Origin: Solirubrobacterales bacterium 70-9
GTDB taxonomy: Bacteria > Actinomycetota > Thermoleophilia > Solirubrobacterales > 70-9
DNA: 17,230 bases
Direction: 5' to 3'
Assembly (NCBI GenBank): GCA_001898095.1
Contig: MKSH01000008.1
Location: 1-17,230 of the forward strand
The notes below the pieces were generated by a model. The model saw only the letters and a list, made by a program, of their open reading frames with translations. It made no database searches and had not been told where the DNA came from. Shown here one piece after another: positions 1 through 7,432 of this stretch. The stretch's first letter is position 1. Each line of letters begins with the position of its first letter. A program made the position numbers and the translations under genes.

Positions 1-506
1 GACCCGCCGGCCAGGGTGTCCCAGCCGATGCCGCCGCTGATGTAATCGCTCCCGCCGCCGCCGACGAGGGTGTCGATGCCGCGTTCGCCTAAAATGCGAT
101 CCCGGCCTGGGCCGCCCTTGACCGTGCCATCGCCCGCATTCTCGTCGAGGAAGTCGGCGCCGGCGCCACCCGCGATGTAGTCGTTGCCGCGCTCGCCCTT
201 CAGGTGGTCACGACCGCCTTCGCCGAAGATCCGGTCGTTGCCGTGGCCGCCGCGGACCCGGTCGGCGCCGCTCCCGGCGCAGATCGTGTCGTTGCCGCCG
301 AGGCTGTGGATGACGTCGTTGCCGGGCCCGGTGACGATCACGTCGGGCGCCCGGGTGCCGGTGATGTCGTCGTCCCCGGCCGTGCCGACGATCGTCGCGC
401 GCCTGCCGTCGCAGAGCGGGCGTCCCTCACGCGCACCGGCCACGGTAGGGAGCGCGCACAGGAAGAGCAGGGCTGCGAGGACGGCAAGCCGACGGATAGC
501 ACCCAT
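1..506 (-). CDS. Secreted RTX-type calcium-binding repeat protein (C-terminus cut by window edge)
   Basis: The reverse strand opens at the ATG at 506 and reads without a stop to the window edge, giving 168 residues. Residues 1-25 form a signal peptide: an Arg pair, then a Leu/Ala-rich core ending at AGA. From about residue 40 the protein is tandem glycine/aspartate nonapeptides of the GGxGxDxLx type, such as GGNDTICAG, GGHGNDRIF and GGGGSDYIS. In the RTX family these wind into a parallel beta roll that binds Ca2+. Cys32 and Cys76 could form a disulfide, as is common in exported actinobacterial relatives. No lytic or enzymatic domain is visible in the part present, so toxin activity should not be assumed. 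The Shine-Dalgarno is weak. The gene is divergent from the acyl-CoA dehydrogenase at 660. Confidence 0.85.
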   Translation of the reverse strand, partial: MGAIRRLAVLAALLFLCALPTVAGAREGRPLCDGRRATIVGTAGDDDITGTRAPDVIVTGPGNDVIHSLGGNDTICAGSGADRVRGGHGNDRIFGEGGRDHLKGERGNDYIAGGAGADFLDENAGDGTVKGGPGRDRILGERGIDTLVGGGGSDYISGGIGWDTLAGG

Positions 507-573
507 ATGTCCCAACTCTGCCGGCACCAAACCTCGGCGCGGCCTCGCCGGCCTCCCGCGGCGAACACCGGGC

Positions 574-600
574 TTCGTCGAAAGTAGGAAGTGCTACTGT
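574..600 (+). promoter_or_regulatory. Possible promoter for the first acyl-CoA dehydrogenase
   Basis: A TACTGT hexamer at 595-600 fits an actinobacterial -10 box (TAnnnT). A weak TTCGTC lies 15 bases upstream at 574-579. A small inverted repeat, AGTAG (583-587) and CTACT (594-598), overlaps the -10 and could be a regulator site. Transcription would start near 607, leaving a leader of about 50 bases. This rests on motif matching only. Confidence 0.3.
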
Positions 601-611
601 CCACTCGCCTT

Positions 612-635
612 CGGGGCGGGCACGGGAGCGCCCCG
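612..635 (+). other. Leader hairpin before the first acyl-CoA dehydrogenase
   Basis: CGGGGCG at 612-618 pairs perfectly with CGCCCCG at 629-635 around a 10-base loop. It lies between the proposed -10 box and the ribosome binding site (GAGGAGAG near 648-655). It may stabilise the 5' end or be a chance GC-rich stem; no role is shown. Confidence 0.3.
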
Positions 636-659
636 GTCAACCGACCAGAGGAGAGAACC

Positions 660-1865
660 GTGGCGAGTGCCTCCAGCGTCATCAAGCCCGACCACGCGGC
701 AGGGCGCAAACACTTCATCTTCAGCCAGGAGCACGAAGACCTGCGGGAGTCGATGCAGGCCTGGGTGACGAACGAGCTCTACCCCCACCGCAACGAGTGG
801 GAGGAGAGCTACTGGCCGACCTCGGCGATGGAACGGGCGGGGGAGCTCGGCTTCCTCGGCCTCTGCTTCCCGGAGGAGTACGGCGGCCAGGGCGGCGACT
901 ACTACTACTCGCTGGTGCGGGCCGAGTGCATGAGCTACTCCGGCTCCGGCGGGACCAACATGGCCTTCGCGGTGCAATCCGACATGGTGCTGCCGCCGAT
1001 CCACCTGCTCGGCACCGAGGAACAGAAGAAGCGCTACCTCGAACCGGGGCTGAAGGGCGAAAAGGTCGGCGCGCTGGGGATCACCGAGCCGGGCGCCGGG
1101 TCAGATGTCGCCGGCATCCGCACGACCGCGATCCGCGACGGTGACGAATTCGTCATCAACGGCTCGAAGACGTTCATCACCAACGGACCGCGCGCCGACT
1201 TCATCGTCCTCGTCTGCAAGACGGACCCGGAGGAGCGCCACGCCGGCATCACCCTCTTCGTCCTCGACCTGAAGGACGAGAACGGCGAGCTGGTGCCCGG
1301 GTTCAGCGTCTCGGCGGAGCTGGAGAAGATGGGGATGCACGCCTCCGACACCGGCGAACTGGCCTTCGAAGACGTGCGCGTCCCGGCCGGCGCGATCCTC
1401 GGCGAAGAGGGCAAAGGCTTCTACCACATCGCCTGGGAGCTCCAGGGCGAGCGCCTCGTCGCCGCCGCGGGCTGCCACGCCGGGGCGGAACGGATGATCG
1501 AGAAGGCGATCGAGTACGCGCAGGAGCGCGAAGCCTTCGGTCGTCCGATCGGCAAGTTCCAGGCCCTTCGTCACAAGATCGCGGAGATGGCGACGAAGAC
1601 CGAGGCCGCCAAGGCCCTCACCTACGCGACCGCCTGGCGCTTCGCCAACGGCGAGTACCCGGTCCGCGAGATCACGATGGCGAAGCTCAACTCCTCGCGG
1701 GTCGCCTGCGAAGTCGCCGACGACACGATCCAGATCTTCGGTGGCTACGGCTACATGAAGGAGTACGAGGTCGAGCGCGCCTACCGCGACGTCCGCCTCA
1801 ACCGGATCGGCGCCGGCACCGACGAGGTGATGCTGGACGTGATCGGGCGGAGTTACGGGCTGTAG
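660..1865 (+). CDS. Acyl-CoA dehydrogenase (FAD-dependent)
   Basis: A 401-residue protein of usual family length. It catalyses alpha,beta-dehydrogenation of an acyl-CoA thioester, normally passing electrons to ETF. The GTG at 660 is chosen because GAGGAGAG lies about five bases upstream; an in-frame start at 591 lacks this. Visible signatures are GITEPGAGSD (FAD/substrate loop), KTFITNG, the C-terminal helix with REAFGRPIGKFQ, and IFGGYGYMKEYEVERAYRD. Where medium-chain enzymes carry the catalytic Glu (YEGT context), this protein reads IGAGTDEV, with Ala385. Glu264 in GERLVAAAG matches the alternative position used by isovaleryl- and long-chain-type dehydrogenases. Substrate cannot be told from sequence. 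It is paralogous to the gene at 2145, on the same strand but separated by a minus-strand small gene. Confidence 0.93.
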   Translation: MASASSVIKPDHAAGRKHFIFSQEHEDLRESMQAWVTNELYPHRNEWEESYWPTSAMERAGELGFLGLCFPEEYGGQGGDYYYSLVRAECMSYSGSGGTNMAFAVQSDMVLPPIHLLGTEEQKKRYLEPGLKGEKVGALGITEPGAGSDVAGIRTTAIRDGDEFVINGSKTFITNGPRADFIVLVCKTDPEERHAGITLFVLDLKDENGELVPGFSVSAELEKMGMHASDTGELAFEDVRVPAGAILGEEGKGFYHIAWELQGERLVAAAGCHAGAERMIEKAIEYAQEREAFGRPIGKFQALRHKIAEMATKTEAAKALTYATAWRFANGEYPVREITMAKLNSSRVACEVADDTIQIFGGYGYMKEYEVERAYRDVRLNRIGAGTDEVMLDVIGRSYGL

Positions 1866-1877
1866 GGCCCGGCTCCG

Positions 1878-2075
1878 TCAGGTGCGGAGCAGGACCGTGA
1901 CGAAGAGGCCGACGATGCAGAAAATGGTCGTCGCCCAGAGCCACCAGTTGAGCGAGCGGAGATCCTTGATGTCCCCTTCGACCCGGTCGAAGCGCCGGTC
2001 GACCTCGTCAAAACGCCGATCCACGCTCGTCACCAGGTCATCGACCCGCTCGTCGGTACACCTCGTCCGTTCCAT
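1878..2075 (-). CDS. Small coiled-coil, single-pass membrane protein
   Basis: A 65-residue protein from the ATG at 2075. Residues 8-40 are a charged heptad-like stretch with near repeats (VDRRFDEVDRRFDRVEGDI), expected to form a coiled coil. Residues 43-63, starting NWWLWATTIFC, are a hydrophobic segment ending in LLRT, consistent with a C-terminal transmembrane helix. A purine-rich GGGAGGGGAG lies about 15 bases upstream and a GAGG only three bases before the ATG, so the ribosome site is ambiguous. The frame stays open far upstream into the neighbouring gene, but that extension is Ala/Gly/Asp-rich shadow sequence. Similar coiled-coil/TM miniproteins are common hypothetical proteins in bacteria. 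I know no function. It lies antisense in the gap between two acyl-CoA dehydrogenases. Confidence 0.65.
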   Translation of the reverse strand: MERTRCTDERVDDLVTSVDRRFDEVDRRFDRVEGDIKDLRSLNWWLWATTIFCIVGLFVTVLLRT

Positions 2076-2144
2076 GCCTCGAACGTACTCCCCTCCCGCC
2101 CAGATTTCTCGGTTCGTTACAGAGAATTTGCACTTGGCTGACCG

Positions 2145-3329
2145 GTGAGCGATTCCGTCGTCAAGGACAGCGGCGCGCGGGCGGTGCTGCCGCCATTCGG
2201 GGCGGAGCACGAGGAGCTTCGGCAGACCGTCGCGCGCTTCGTCGCCGCGGAGGTGGCGCCGCACGTTGACGAGTGGGAGCGGGCGGAAGAGGTCCCGCGC
2301 GAGCTCTACCGCCGCTGCGCCGAGCTCGGCTTCCTCGGGCTGAAGTTCCCCGAGGCCTACGGCGGCCAGGGCGGCGACCACCTTCATGACGCGGTCTGGG
2401 TCGAGGAGCTGGCCCGCTCGGGCGGGTCGGGTGGCGTCGCCGCCGGGCTGAACGCTCACGCCTCGATCGCCCTCCCGCCGATCTTCAACTTCGGCGACGA
2501 GGACCAGCGCCAGCGGTGGCTGGTCCCGGGCATCGCGGGCGAGAAGATCGGCGCGCTCGGGATCACCGAGCCGGGCGCCGGCTCCGACGTCGCCGCGATC
2601 GCGACCACCGCCCGCAAGACCGCCGACGGCTACGTCGTCAACGGCGCCAAGACCTTCATCACCAACGGCGTCCGCGCCGACTTCCTCGTCTGCGCCTGCA
2701 AGACCAGCGAGGCGGGCGGCCACGGCGGCATCTCCTTCCTCGTCCTCGAGCGCGAGATGCCCGGCTACGAGGTGACGCGCAAGCTGGAGAAGCTCGGCTG
2801 GCAGTCATCCGACACCGGCGAGCTCTCCTTCACCGACGTCGAGGTGCCCGCCGCGAACCTCCTCGGCGAGGAGAACGGCGGCTTCAAGCTGATCATGGCC
2901 AACTTCGCCTGGGAGCGCCTGCTGATGGCGATCGGCGCGGTCGGCGCGATGCAACGCCTGATCGAGACCGCCGTCGCCTACGCCACCGACCGTAAAGCTT
3001 TCGGCTGCCCGATCGGCAAATTCCAGGCGATCCGCCACCAGATCGCCGAGATGGCGACCAAGGCCGAGGTCTCCCGCGCCCTCACCTACGACGCCCTCCG
3101 CCTCTTCCAGGCCGGCCGACCCTGCATCGGCGAGGTCTCGATGGCCAAGCTCCACTCCCAACGCGCCGTCCTCGAGATCGCCGACCAGACCCTCCAGATC
3201 CACGGCGGCTACGGCTACACCCGCGAGTACGGCATCGAGCGAGCCGTCCGCGATGCCCGCCTCGGCCCGATCGGCGGCGGCACCGACGAGGTGATGAAGG
3301 AGATCATCGGTAAAACCATGGGCCTGTGA
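2145..3329 (+). CDS. Acyl-CoA dehydrogenase (FAD-dependent), second paralogue
   Basis: A 394-residue acyl-CoA dehydrogenase. An in-frame TGA two codons upstream makes the GTG at 2145 the earliest possible start, and homology to the paralogue (FGAEHEELRQTVARF near residue 19) begins soon after. No clear Shine-Dalgarno is seen. Shared signatures are ALGITEPGAGSDVA, KTFITNG, RKAFGCPIGKFQAIRHQIAEMATKAE and IHGGYGYTREYGIERAVRDAR. The medium-chain catalytic Glu position is Gly378 (IGGGTDEV), while Glu257 in WERLLMAIG fits the isovaleryl/long-chain type base. It most likely oxidises a short, branched or unusual acyl-CoA with ETF as acceptor; the substrate is inferred only loosely. It ends 60 bases from the convergent helicase-nuclease gene. 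Confidence 0.93.
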   Translation: MSDSVVKDSGARAVLPPFGAEHEELRQTVARFVAAEVAPHVDEWERAEEVPRELYRRCAELGFLGLKFPEAYGGQGGDHLHDAVWVEELARSGGSGGVAAGLNAHASIALPPIFNFGDEDQRQRWLVPGIAGEKIGALGITEPGAGSDVAAIATTARKTADGYVVNGAKTFITNGVRADFLVCACKTSEAGGHGGISFLVLEREMPGYEVTRKLEKLGWQSSDTGELSFTDVEVPAANLLGEENGGFKLIMANFAWERLLMAIGAVGAMQRLIETAVAYATDRKAFGCPIGKFQAIRHQIAEMATKAEVSRALTYDALRLFQAGRPCIGEVSMAKLHSQRAVLEIADQTLQIHGGYGYTREYGIERAVRDARLGPIGGGTDEVMKEIIGKTMGL

Positions 3330-3389
3330 AGAAGGCGGAGGCAGACAATCGACTCATTCGAGCCGTGCCGACACAGATCAGTACTCCTG

Positions 3390-5891
3390 TCATCGCCTTT
3401 TTCGGGGCTTCAAAGTCCAGCGATCGACCAGCGCAGGAGCGTTTAACCCCAGGCCAGTGAGTCGCTCCTCGATCGCCTTCGCGTCAAGAAATGGCTCGAA
3501 GTTGGCGACCGCGGTCGCGAGGCTGTCAACCGCCTTGAGCAGTTCGCGCAACTTGTCGAACGTGAGAATGCGGGCGCCGGGTCGGGCGCTGGCCCTGCTT
3601 TCAAGTTGACGACTCGGATGGACCATCAGTGGCACTGCGTCACCGGCCTCTGAGTAGGCCTCGTCGAACCAGTCGATCGCATGGGACAACTGAGCCATGT
3701 CGGTCTTTGCGATCTCGTCCTGCTCTGAACCGCTCTTGCACTCGATCACCAGGTAGGACTGATTGCCAAGGCCCCAGAGCACATCGGGACCGCGTCCGAT
3801 GTCCCGCTCAGGCCGCTGGCCCGCGAGCCCGAGGTGTAGCGCAAGTTCGAGCATTCCTTGCTCGAAACCGGGGACTCGCGCTGGGTCGGAGTCGGGAGTC
3901 AGTTGCTCTCGAAGCGCCGCAACCCCGACCAGCAGATCCCCTGGGGAGGCGTAGCGATCGGCCACGTACCTCGCTGCCGCCTGTGACTGGGAACTAGCGG
4001 GTGAAGGGAGTCGCTTGTACTGGATCTGATGGCGTGGGCGGATGAGGCCACGGTTTTGCGAGAAAGCCGAACCCTGCAATTCCTGCGCTTTTACTGGATC
4101 GAAATGTTGGGTGTAGGCGGCAGCTTCTTGTTTCAATACGCTGCGAAGCTGAGGGTCTTCAACTTCGTTCACAGCGTCCAGTGCGCGGTCGGCCGCCTCC
4201 GAAAAACGTGCAGTGACCGCCAGTTCGAAAGCCCCACGCTGGGCCCGTGCGAAGGGCGTTATCTCGCCAGTTTCCGGATAGACAAGCCCATCGAGAGCGT
4301 CGCGACTGGCTCTGACCCAGTCCGGATCGCGATTCAGGCATTGATCAACGACAGCCTCCAGATCCTCGACGGGCCTGTCACGCAGCATCTCGGCAACCTG
4401 ATCGGAAAGGTCAAGCTGCGCTTTCGTGGCCGGACTGAACTTTTCCCGAGCGGCAGTCGGATGGAGGCGTGCGGTCAAATTCCTACCGAGCAACAGGACG
4501 ACACAGAAATCGTCGTTGGAGCGAACTCCACGGCCCATTCCCTGCTCTATCCGCTGAACCTGCCGAGCCAACAATGCGTCGCTGTTTTCGAGCGCTCTCA
4601 ACTCGAGTTGATCGAGCGCTCCAAGTGCCTCAGGCAATCCGTCAAGGACGAGCAGGTGGCAGGCACCGTCCGGCAAGTCGATCCCGTCGTACTTGTTGAC
4701 CAAGACAACCAGGCCGACATGGCGACGGCGGAGTTCCTCCAACGCGGCCTGCAAAGTGTCGGACCGATGCACGCCGTGAGCGACGCTTTCCCACACCTTG
4801 GCCCGCTGGGTCGAAGGGACGATCACAACCACGTTCCGGGTGGTCGCCTTTTCCGCGACGAATCCCCTAATCCAATCTTCGTCACATTGAGGAAACGTCT
4901 GGAGGGGCGTGAGAATCATCCGGTCGCCGATGTCGCTGGCAGACCGAGGCGTCACTGGCCTCCCGATGCTTTCCGGGTCGGCGCCGAAATGAGTGACCAG
5001 CACGCTGTCGTCGGACAGGGTCGCCGTCAGATAGAGACGCCGTTTGGCGCGGGCGAAGCTCGGGATCGCATCGATCGGTGGACATGGAGGAGCGATCTGT
5101 ATGGCCTCGCCAGAAACCGCGGCTCGACAGAGTGGTAGAACGTCAGCCAGGAGCGGCCAAGAAAAGCCCAAATCATCGTCTTCGGTGTGTGGACTGAGAA
5201 GTTTCACCACCTGGGTCTGCTTTTCGTCCCAGGCCCAGAACGGGATTGGCAGCACGGCACTCGGGTCGGCGTTCTTAAGTTTGAGGTGGGCCATCTCGGA
5301 CTGGAGCGATAGATCCGTCGAAAAAAGCTCGAAAATCGGGTCATAGGCAGCGTGTCTGCGCGGGATCGTGATCGTGTACTGCCCGTCCACGGTGTTGAGA
5401 CAGGCGTGGGCATCGTCAATCAACACCGCCCCCATCTGAATCGGTTGCCGCCGTCCGCCCCTGACCCCAAACCGGGAGCGGCCGTTGAAGAGCGTGTAGA
5501 CGTTGGTGATCAGAATTTGCCGGCCCTGCAGGAACCGTCCTGATTCCGGGTCTTCGGTGACATCGAGACCGAGTCCCCGCGCCTCGCGCATGACCTGGCC
5601 CGTCAGCGGCTTGTCCGGCGTGATGTACGCGACCGGCCCAATTCCCTCATTGAGGCACGACTTGAGGGCGATCAGTCCGACCACCGTCTTTCCGCTTCCG
5701 GTGTTCAGCTTGATCACAAGGTCGCGTTCGGTGCGACGCTCGTGCCATCGCTCCCAGACTTCGCTCTGAACGTCCCGTGGGTAGTTGTATTTCCGGTCTT
5801 TCGCCGGGAGGGCAGAAAAGATCCGGCGCGGCTCGGTCGCCGAGTCCGAGGTAGAACCATCCGAGATCCTGCTGAAGTCGAGGCCGCTCAC
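3390..5891 (-). CDS. SF2 (XPD/DinG-like) helicase fused to a PD-(D/E)XK-like nuclease
   Basis: An 833-residue protein from a GTG at 5891; an in-frame TAG five codons upstream limits extension. A Q-motif-like YNYPRDVQ (35-42) precedes Walker A LNTGSGKT (62-69). Walker B/motif II is LIDDAHAC (157-164), a DDAH variant of DEAH. Motif III is LTATL (288-292). Motif VI is QRIEQGMGRGVRSNDD (446-461), close to the XPD/DinG style; no four-cysteine FeS pattern is evident. Residues 490-610 look helical. The C-terminal part has E681/E682, then GPDVLW (D703) and VIECK (E717, K719), the spacing of a PD-(D/E)XK nuclease. Expected activity is ATP-driven nucleic-acid unwinding or translocation with cleavage. 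Codon use and GC content are clearly lower than in the flanking genes, suggesting transfer. A role in phage or plasmid defence is plausible but unproven; DNA repair is the alternative. Confidence 0.85.
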   Translation of the reverse strand: MSGLDFSRISDGSTSDSATEPRRIFSALPAKDRKYNYPRDVQSEVWERWHERRTERDLVIKLNTGSGKTVVGLIALKSCLNEGIGPVAYITPDKPLTGQVMREARGLGLDVTEDPESGRFLQGRQILITNVYTLFNGRSRFGVRGGRRQPIQMGAVLIDDAHACLNTVDGQYTITIPRRHAAYDPIFELFSTDLSLQSEMAHLKLKNADPSAVLPIPFWAWDEKQTQVVKLLSPHTEDDDLGFSWPLLADVLPLCRAAVSGEAIQIAPPCPPIDAIPSFARAKRRLYLTATLSDDSVLVTHFGADPESIGRPVTPRSASDIGDRMILTPLQTFPQCDEDWIRGFVAEKATTRNVVVIVPSTQRAKVWESVAHGVHRSDTLQAALEELRRRHVGLVVLVNKYDGIDLPDGACHLLVLDGLPEALGALDQLELRALENSDALLARQVQRIEQGMGRGVRSNDDFCVVLLLGRNLTARLHPTAAREKFSPATKAQLDLSDQVAEMLRDRPVEDLEAVVDQCLNRDPDWVRASRDALDGLVYPETGEITPFARAQRGAFELAVTARFSEAADRALDAVNEVEDPQLRSVLKQEAAAYTQHFDPVKAQELQGSAFSQNRGLIRPRHQIQYKRLPSPASSQSQAAARYVADRYASPGDLLVGVAALREQLTPDSDPARVPGFEQGMLELALHLGLAGQRPERDIGRGPDVLWGLGNQSYLVIECKSGSEQDEIAKTDMAQLSHAIDWFDEAYSEAGDAVPLMVHPSRQLESRASARPGARILTFDKLRELLKAVDSLATAVANFEPFLDAKAIEERLTGLGLNAPALVDRWTLKPRKRR

Positions 5892-5916
5892 GGTCAGGTC
5901 AGACTATTGCGAGACC

Positions 5917-5936
5917 ATACCGATCGAATACCGATC
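5917..5936. repeat. Tandem 9-bp direct repeat upstream of the helicase-nuclease gene
   Basis: ATACCGATC occurs at 5917-5925 and again at 5928-5936, an 11-bp period that puts both copies on the same DNA face. They lie 26-45 bases upstream of the helicase GTG, in the divergent gap shared with sixA. On the minus strand a TAnnnT box (TAGTCT) lies just before the GTG. The arrangement suits a repressor or activator site, but no regulator gene is adjacent. Confidence 0.45.
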
Positions 5937-6079
5937 TTCTTCAAGCGCCCTCGGGATCCGCTCCGAGCCGGCCGAAATCGGTCGCCTGATGCCCCGGCTC
6001 GTGGCGACTATCCTCCGGCATCCGCGAAAGGACCTGGGGCCCATCGGCCCCGAAACCGCACAACAGGAAGGCATCCGGG

Positions 6080-6517
6080 GTGATCTACCTGCTGCGACAT
6101 GGCGAGGCAGAGGACCGGGGACTGGGGATCGATGACGCGGGGCGCAGGCTGACCGAGAAGGGGGAGCGGCAGGCGCTGCATGCGGGGATGGCGCTGAAGG
6201 AGCTTGGAGTGGGGATCGATGCTTGCCTCGCTTCGCCGAAGGTGCGGGCGCGGGAGACGGCGCGGTTCGCCTGCCAGGCGCTCGGGGTCGCGGTGGAGGA
6301 GACGGAGGCACTGCGCGGAGGGCCGTTTGATGCGCTCGCGCTCTCTGCCGGGCGGGGGGACACGTTGCTGGTCGGGCATGAGCCGGACTTCTCCGCCGAG
6401 GTCGGGCGGTTGACCGGGGCGAACGTGGACTTGAAGAAGGGTGGGATCGCGGTGGTCGACGGGTCGACGCTGGTCGCGCTGTGGCGGCCGAAGGAGCTGC
6501 GCCGGATCGCCGGGTGA
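6080..6517 (+). CDS. sixA: SixA-type histidine phosphatase
   Basis: A 145-residue, single-domain member of the histidine phosphatase (phosphoglycerate mutase-like) superfamily. The RHG motif at residues 6-8 supplies the phospho-accepting His7, Arg55/Arg57 follow in ASPKVRARET, and the second His is His100 in LLVGHEPDFS. Size and motif order match SixA, which in Escherichia coli removes phosphate from histidines of phosphotransfer proteins. The natural substrate here is unknown and could be a small phosphoester. The GTG at 6080 is preceded by AGGAAG (6065-6070) at nine bases. It is divergent from the helicase gene and convergent with the GAP-family gene; a stem-loop at 6525-6560 separates the latter two. 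Confidence 0.85.
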   Translation: MIYLLRHGEAEDRGLGIDDAGRRLTEKGERQALHAGMALKELGVGIDACLASPKVRARETARFACQALGVAVEETEALRGGPFDALALSAGRGDTLLVGHEPDFSAEVGRLTGANVDLKKGGIAVVDGSTLVALWRPKELRRIAG

Positions 6518-6524
6518 GGCGCGG

Positions 6525-6560
6525 TCGACTTTGACCCTCCCCCGGCAGGGTGAAAGTCGA
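6525..6560. terminator. Bidirectional stem-loop between convergent genes
   Basis: The 14-base arms at 6525-6538 and 6547-6560 pair with a single G/G mismatch around an 8-base loop (CCCCCGGC). The stem lies 7 bases after the sixA stop and 8 bases after the end of the minus-strand GAP-family gene. It has no strong T tract. Position and symmetry suggest a shared terminator. Confidence 0.6.
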
Positions 6561-6568
6561 GAGCGGCG

Positions 6569-7273
6569 TCAGCCGGCGATCAGGAAGGCGGTTCCCCTGA
6601 TCAGGAGGAGGAGGCCGAGGACCAGGAGGACGCGGCCACCGGCGTGGACGGCGTTGTGGGAGATCCACTCGCGGAAGCGGAGGACGGCGCGCTCGGTCCA
6701 GGCGGGAGCGACCCAGAAGCCGAGGAGGGGGAGCTCGAGGAGCGTCTGCTGGATCAGGCAGAAGACGATCACCGCGAGGGCGGTGGTCGAGGAGGGCCAC
6801 TCCAGCTTCGCGATCTTGTTCAGGGCCACCAGGTAGGAGGCGCCGGGCAGGGAGAGGACGGCACCGACGGCGAAGGTGACGCGGGTCGAGCCGCGGCCGA
6901 GGAGGCGTTCGGGGAGCGATTCCTTCTCTTCTGCCGGCCCGTGCTTTTCTTCCTTGTGCTTGCGGTGGCGCGCTTTCATCTCGGTCGCGCGCCCCGAGAG
7001 GAGCACCCAGCCGGCGATCACCAGGATCGCCCCGAAGACGAGGTCCTCGATCGGGCTCAGGGCCTTCTTGCTCGATTCCACCTCCGAGGTGTCGTGCAGG
7101 GAGAAGACGATCGCCATCCCCAGCCCGATGCTGGCCAGGTAGGCGCCGAGGAGGTAGCCGGAGATCAGCTTCCGCGGCTCCGGCAGCAGCATCATGATCG
7201 TCACCGCCGCCAGCAGCGTCGGGTTGAACATCGCCAGCAGCGAGAGCAGGAAGATGCCGAAGACTTCGTGCAC
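6569..7273 (-). CDS. GAP-family (Sap/LysE-like) multi-pass membrane protein
   Basis: About 234 residues from the GTG at 7273; a GTG at 7318 would add 15 polar residues. I prefer the shorter form because relatives begin directly with the first helix, here HEVFGIFLLSLLAMFNPTLL, whose FNP resembles the NP motif of the family. Roughly six hydrophobic segments are visible in two halves, split by a very charged cytoplasmic loop (KARHRKHKEEKHGPAEEKE). Other recognisable parts are LPGASYLVALNKI in the second half and a C-terminal LLLVLGLLLLIRGTAFLI-like helix. GAP proteins in mycobacteria are linked to export of glycopeptidolipids and sulfolipids. Here the cargo is unknown, and transport is an inference from family only. 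It is convergent with sixA and divergent from the SDR at 7433. Confidence 0.8.
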   Translation of the reverse strand: MHEVFGIFLLSLLAMFNPTLLAAVTIMMLLPEPRKLISGYLLGAYLASIGLGMAIVFSLHDTSEVESSKKALSPIEDLVFGAILVIAGWVLLSGRATEMKARHRKHKEEKHGPAEEKESLPERLLGRGSTRVTFAVGAVLSLPGASYLVALNKIAKLEWPSSTTALAVIVFCLIQQTLLELPLLGFWVAPAWTERAVLRFREWISHNAVHAGGRVLLVLGLLLLIRGTAFLIAG

Positions 7274-7360
7274 GGCGCGATTCTCGCCGCGCCATCCGGA
7301 CGCGACAAGCGTGCGCACACCACTATCGCCCTCCGTCGGTGTCTCTCACATCGACGAAAA

Positions 7361-7396
7361 CTGGCCGGCTGGCCAGGATCGGTCAGGCCTTATAGG
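7361..7396 (+). promoter_or_regulatory. Possible promoter and operator for the SDR/Ddn operon
   Basis: A perfect 6-bp dyad, CTGGCC/GGCCAG with a 4-base spacer, lies at 7361-7376. A TATAGG hexamer at 7391-7396 could be the -10 box; the dyad would then overlap the -35 region, which has no good consensus. The leader would be about 30 bases with a strong AGGAGAGGG (7419-7427) before the ATG at 7433. The dyad shape is typical for TetR- or GntR-type regulators, but none is encoded nearby. Confidence 0.35.
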
Positions 7397-7432
7397 CTCC
7401 GCGCCGACTTCAAGCGATAGGAGAGGGAACTG

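Noticed and set aside
2076..2723. N-terminal extension of the small coiled-coil/TM protein
   Set aside because: The upstream part is Ala/Gly/Asp-rich shadow of the acyl-CoA dehydrogenase; the ATG at 2075 gives a compact protein with clear features.
5904..7295. 463-codon open frame on the minus strand over sixA and the GAP-family gene
   Set aside because: The composition is Pro/Arg/Ser-rich, it has no motifs, and it passes through the stem-loop and real genes in other frames.
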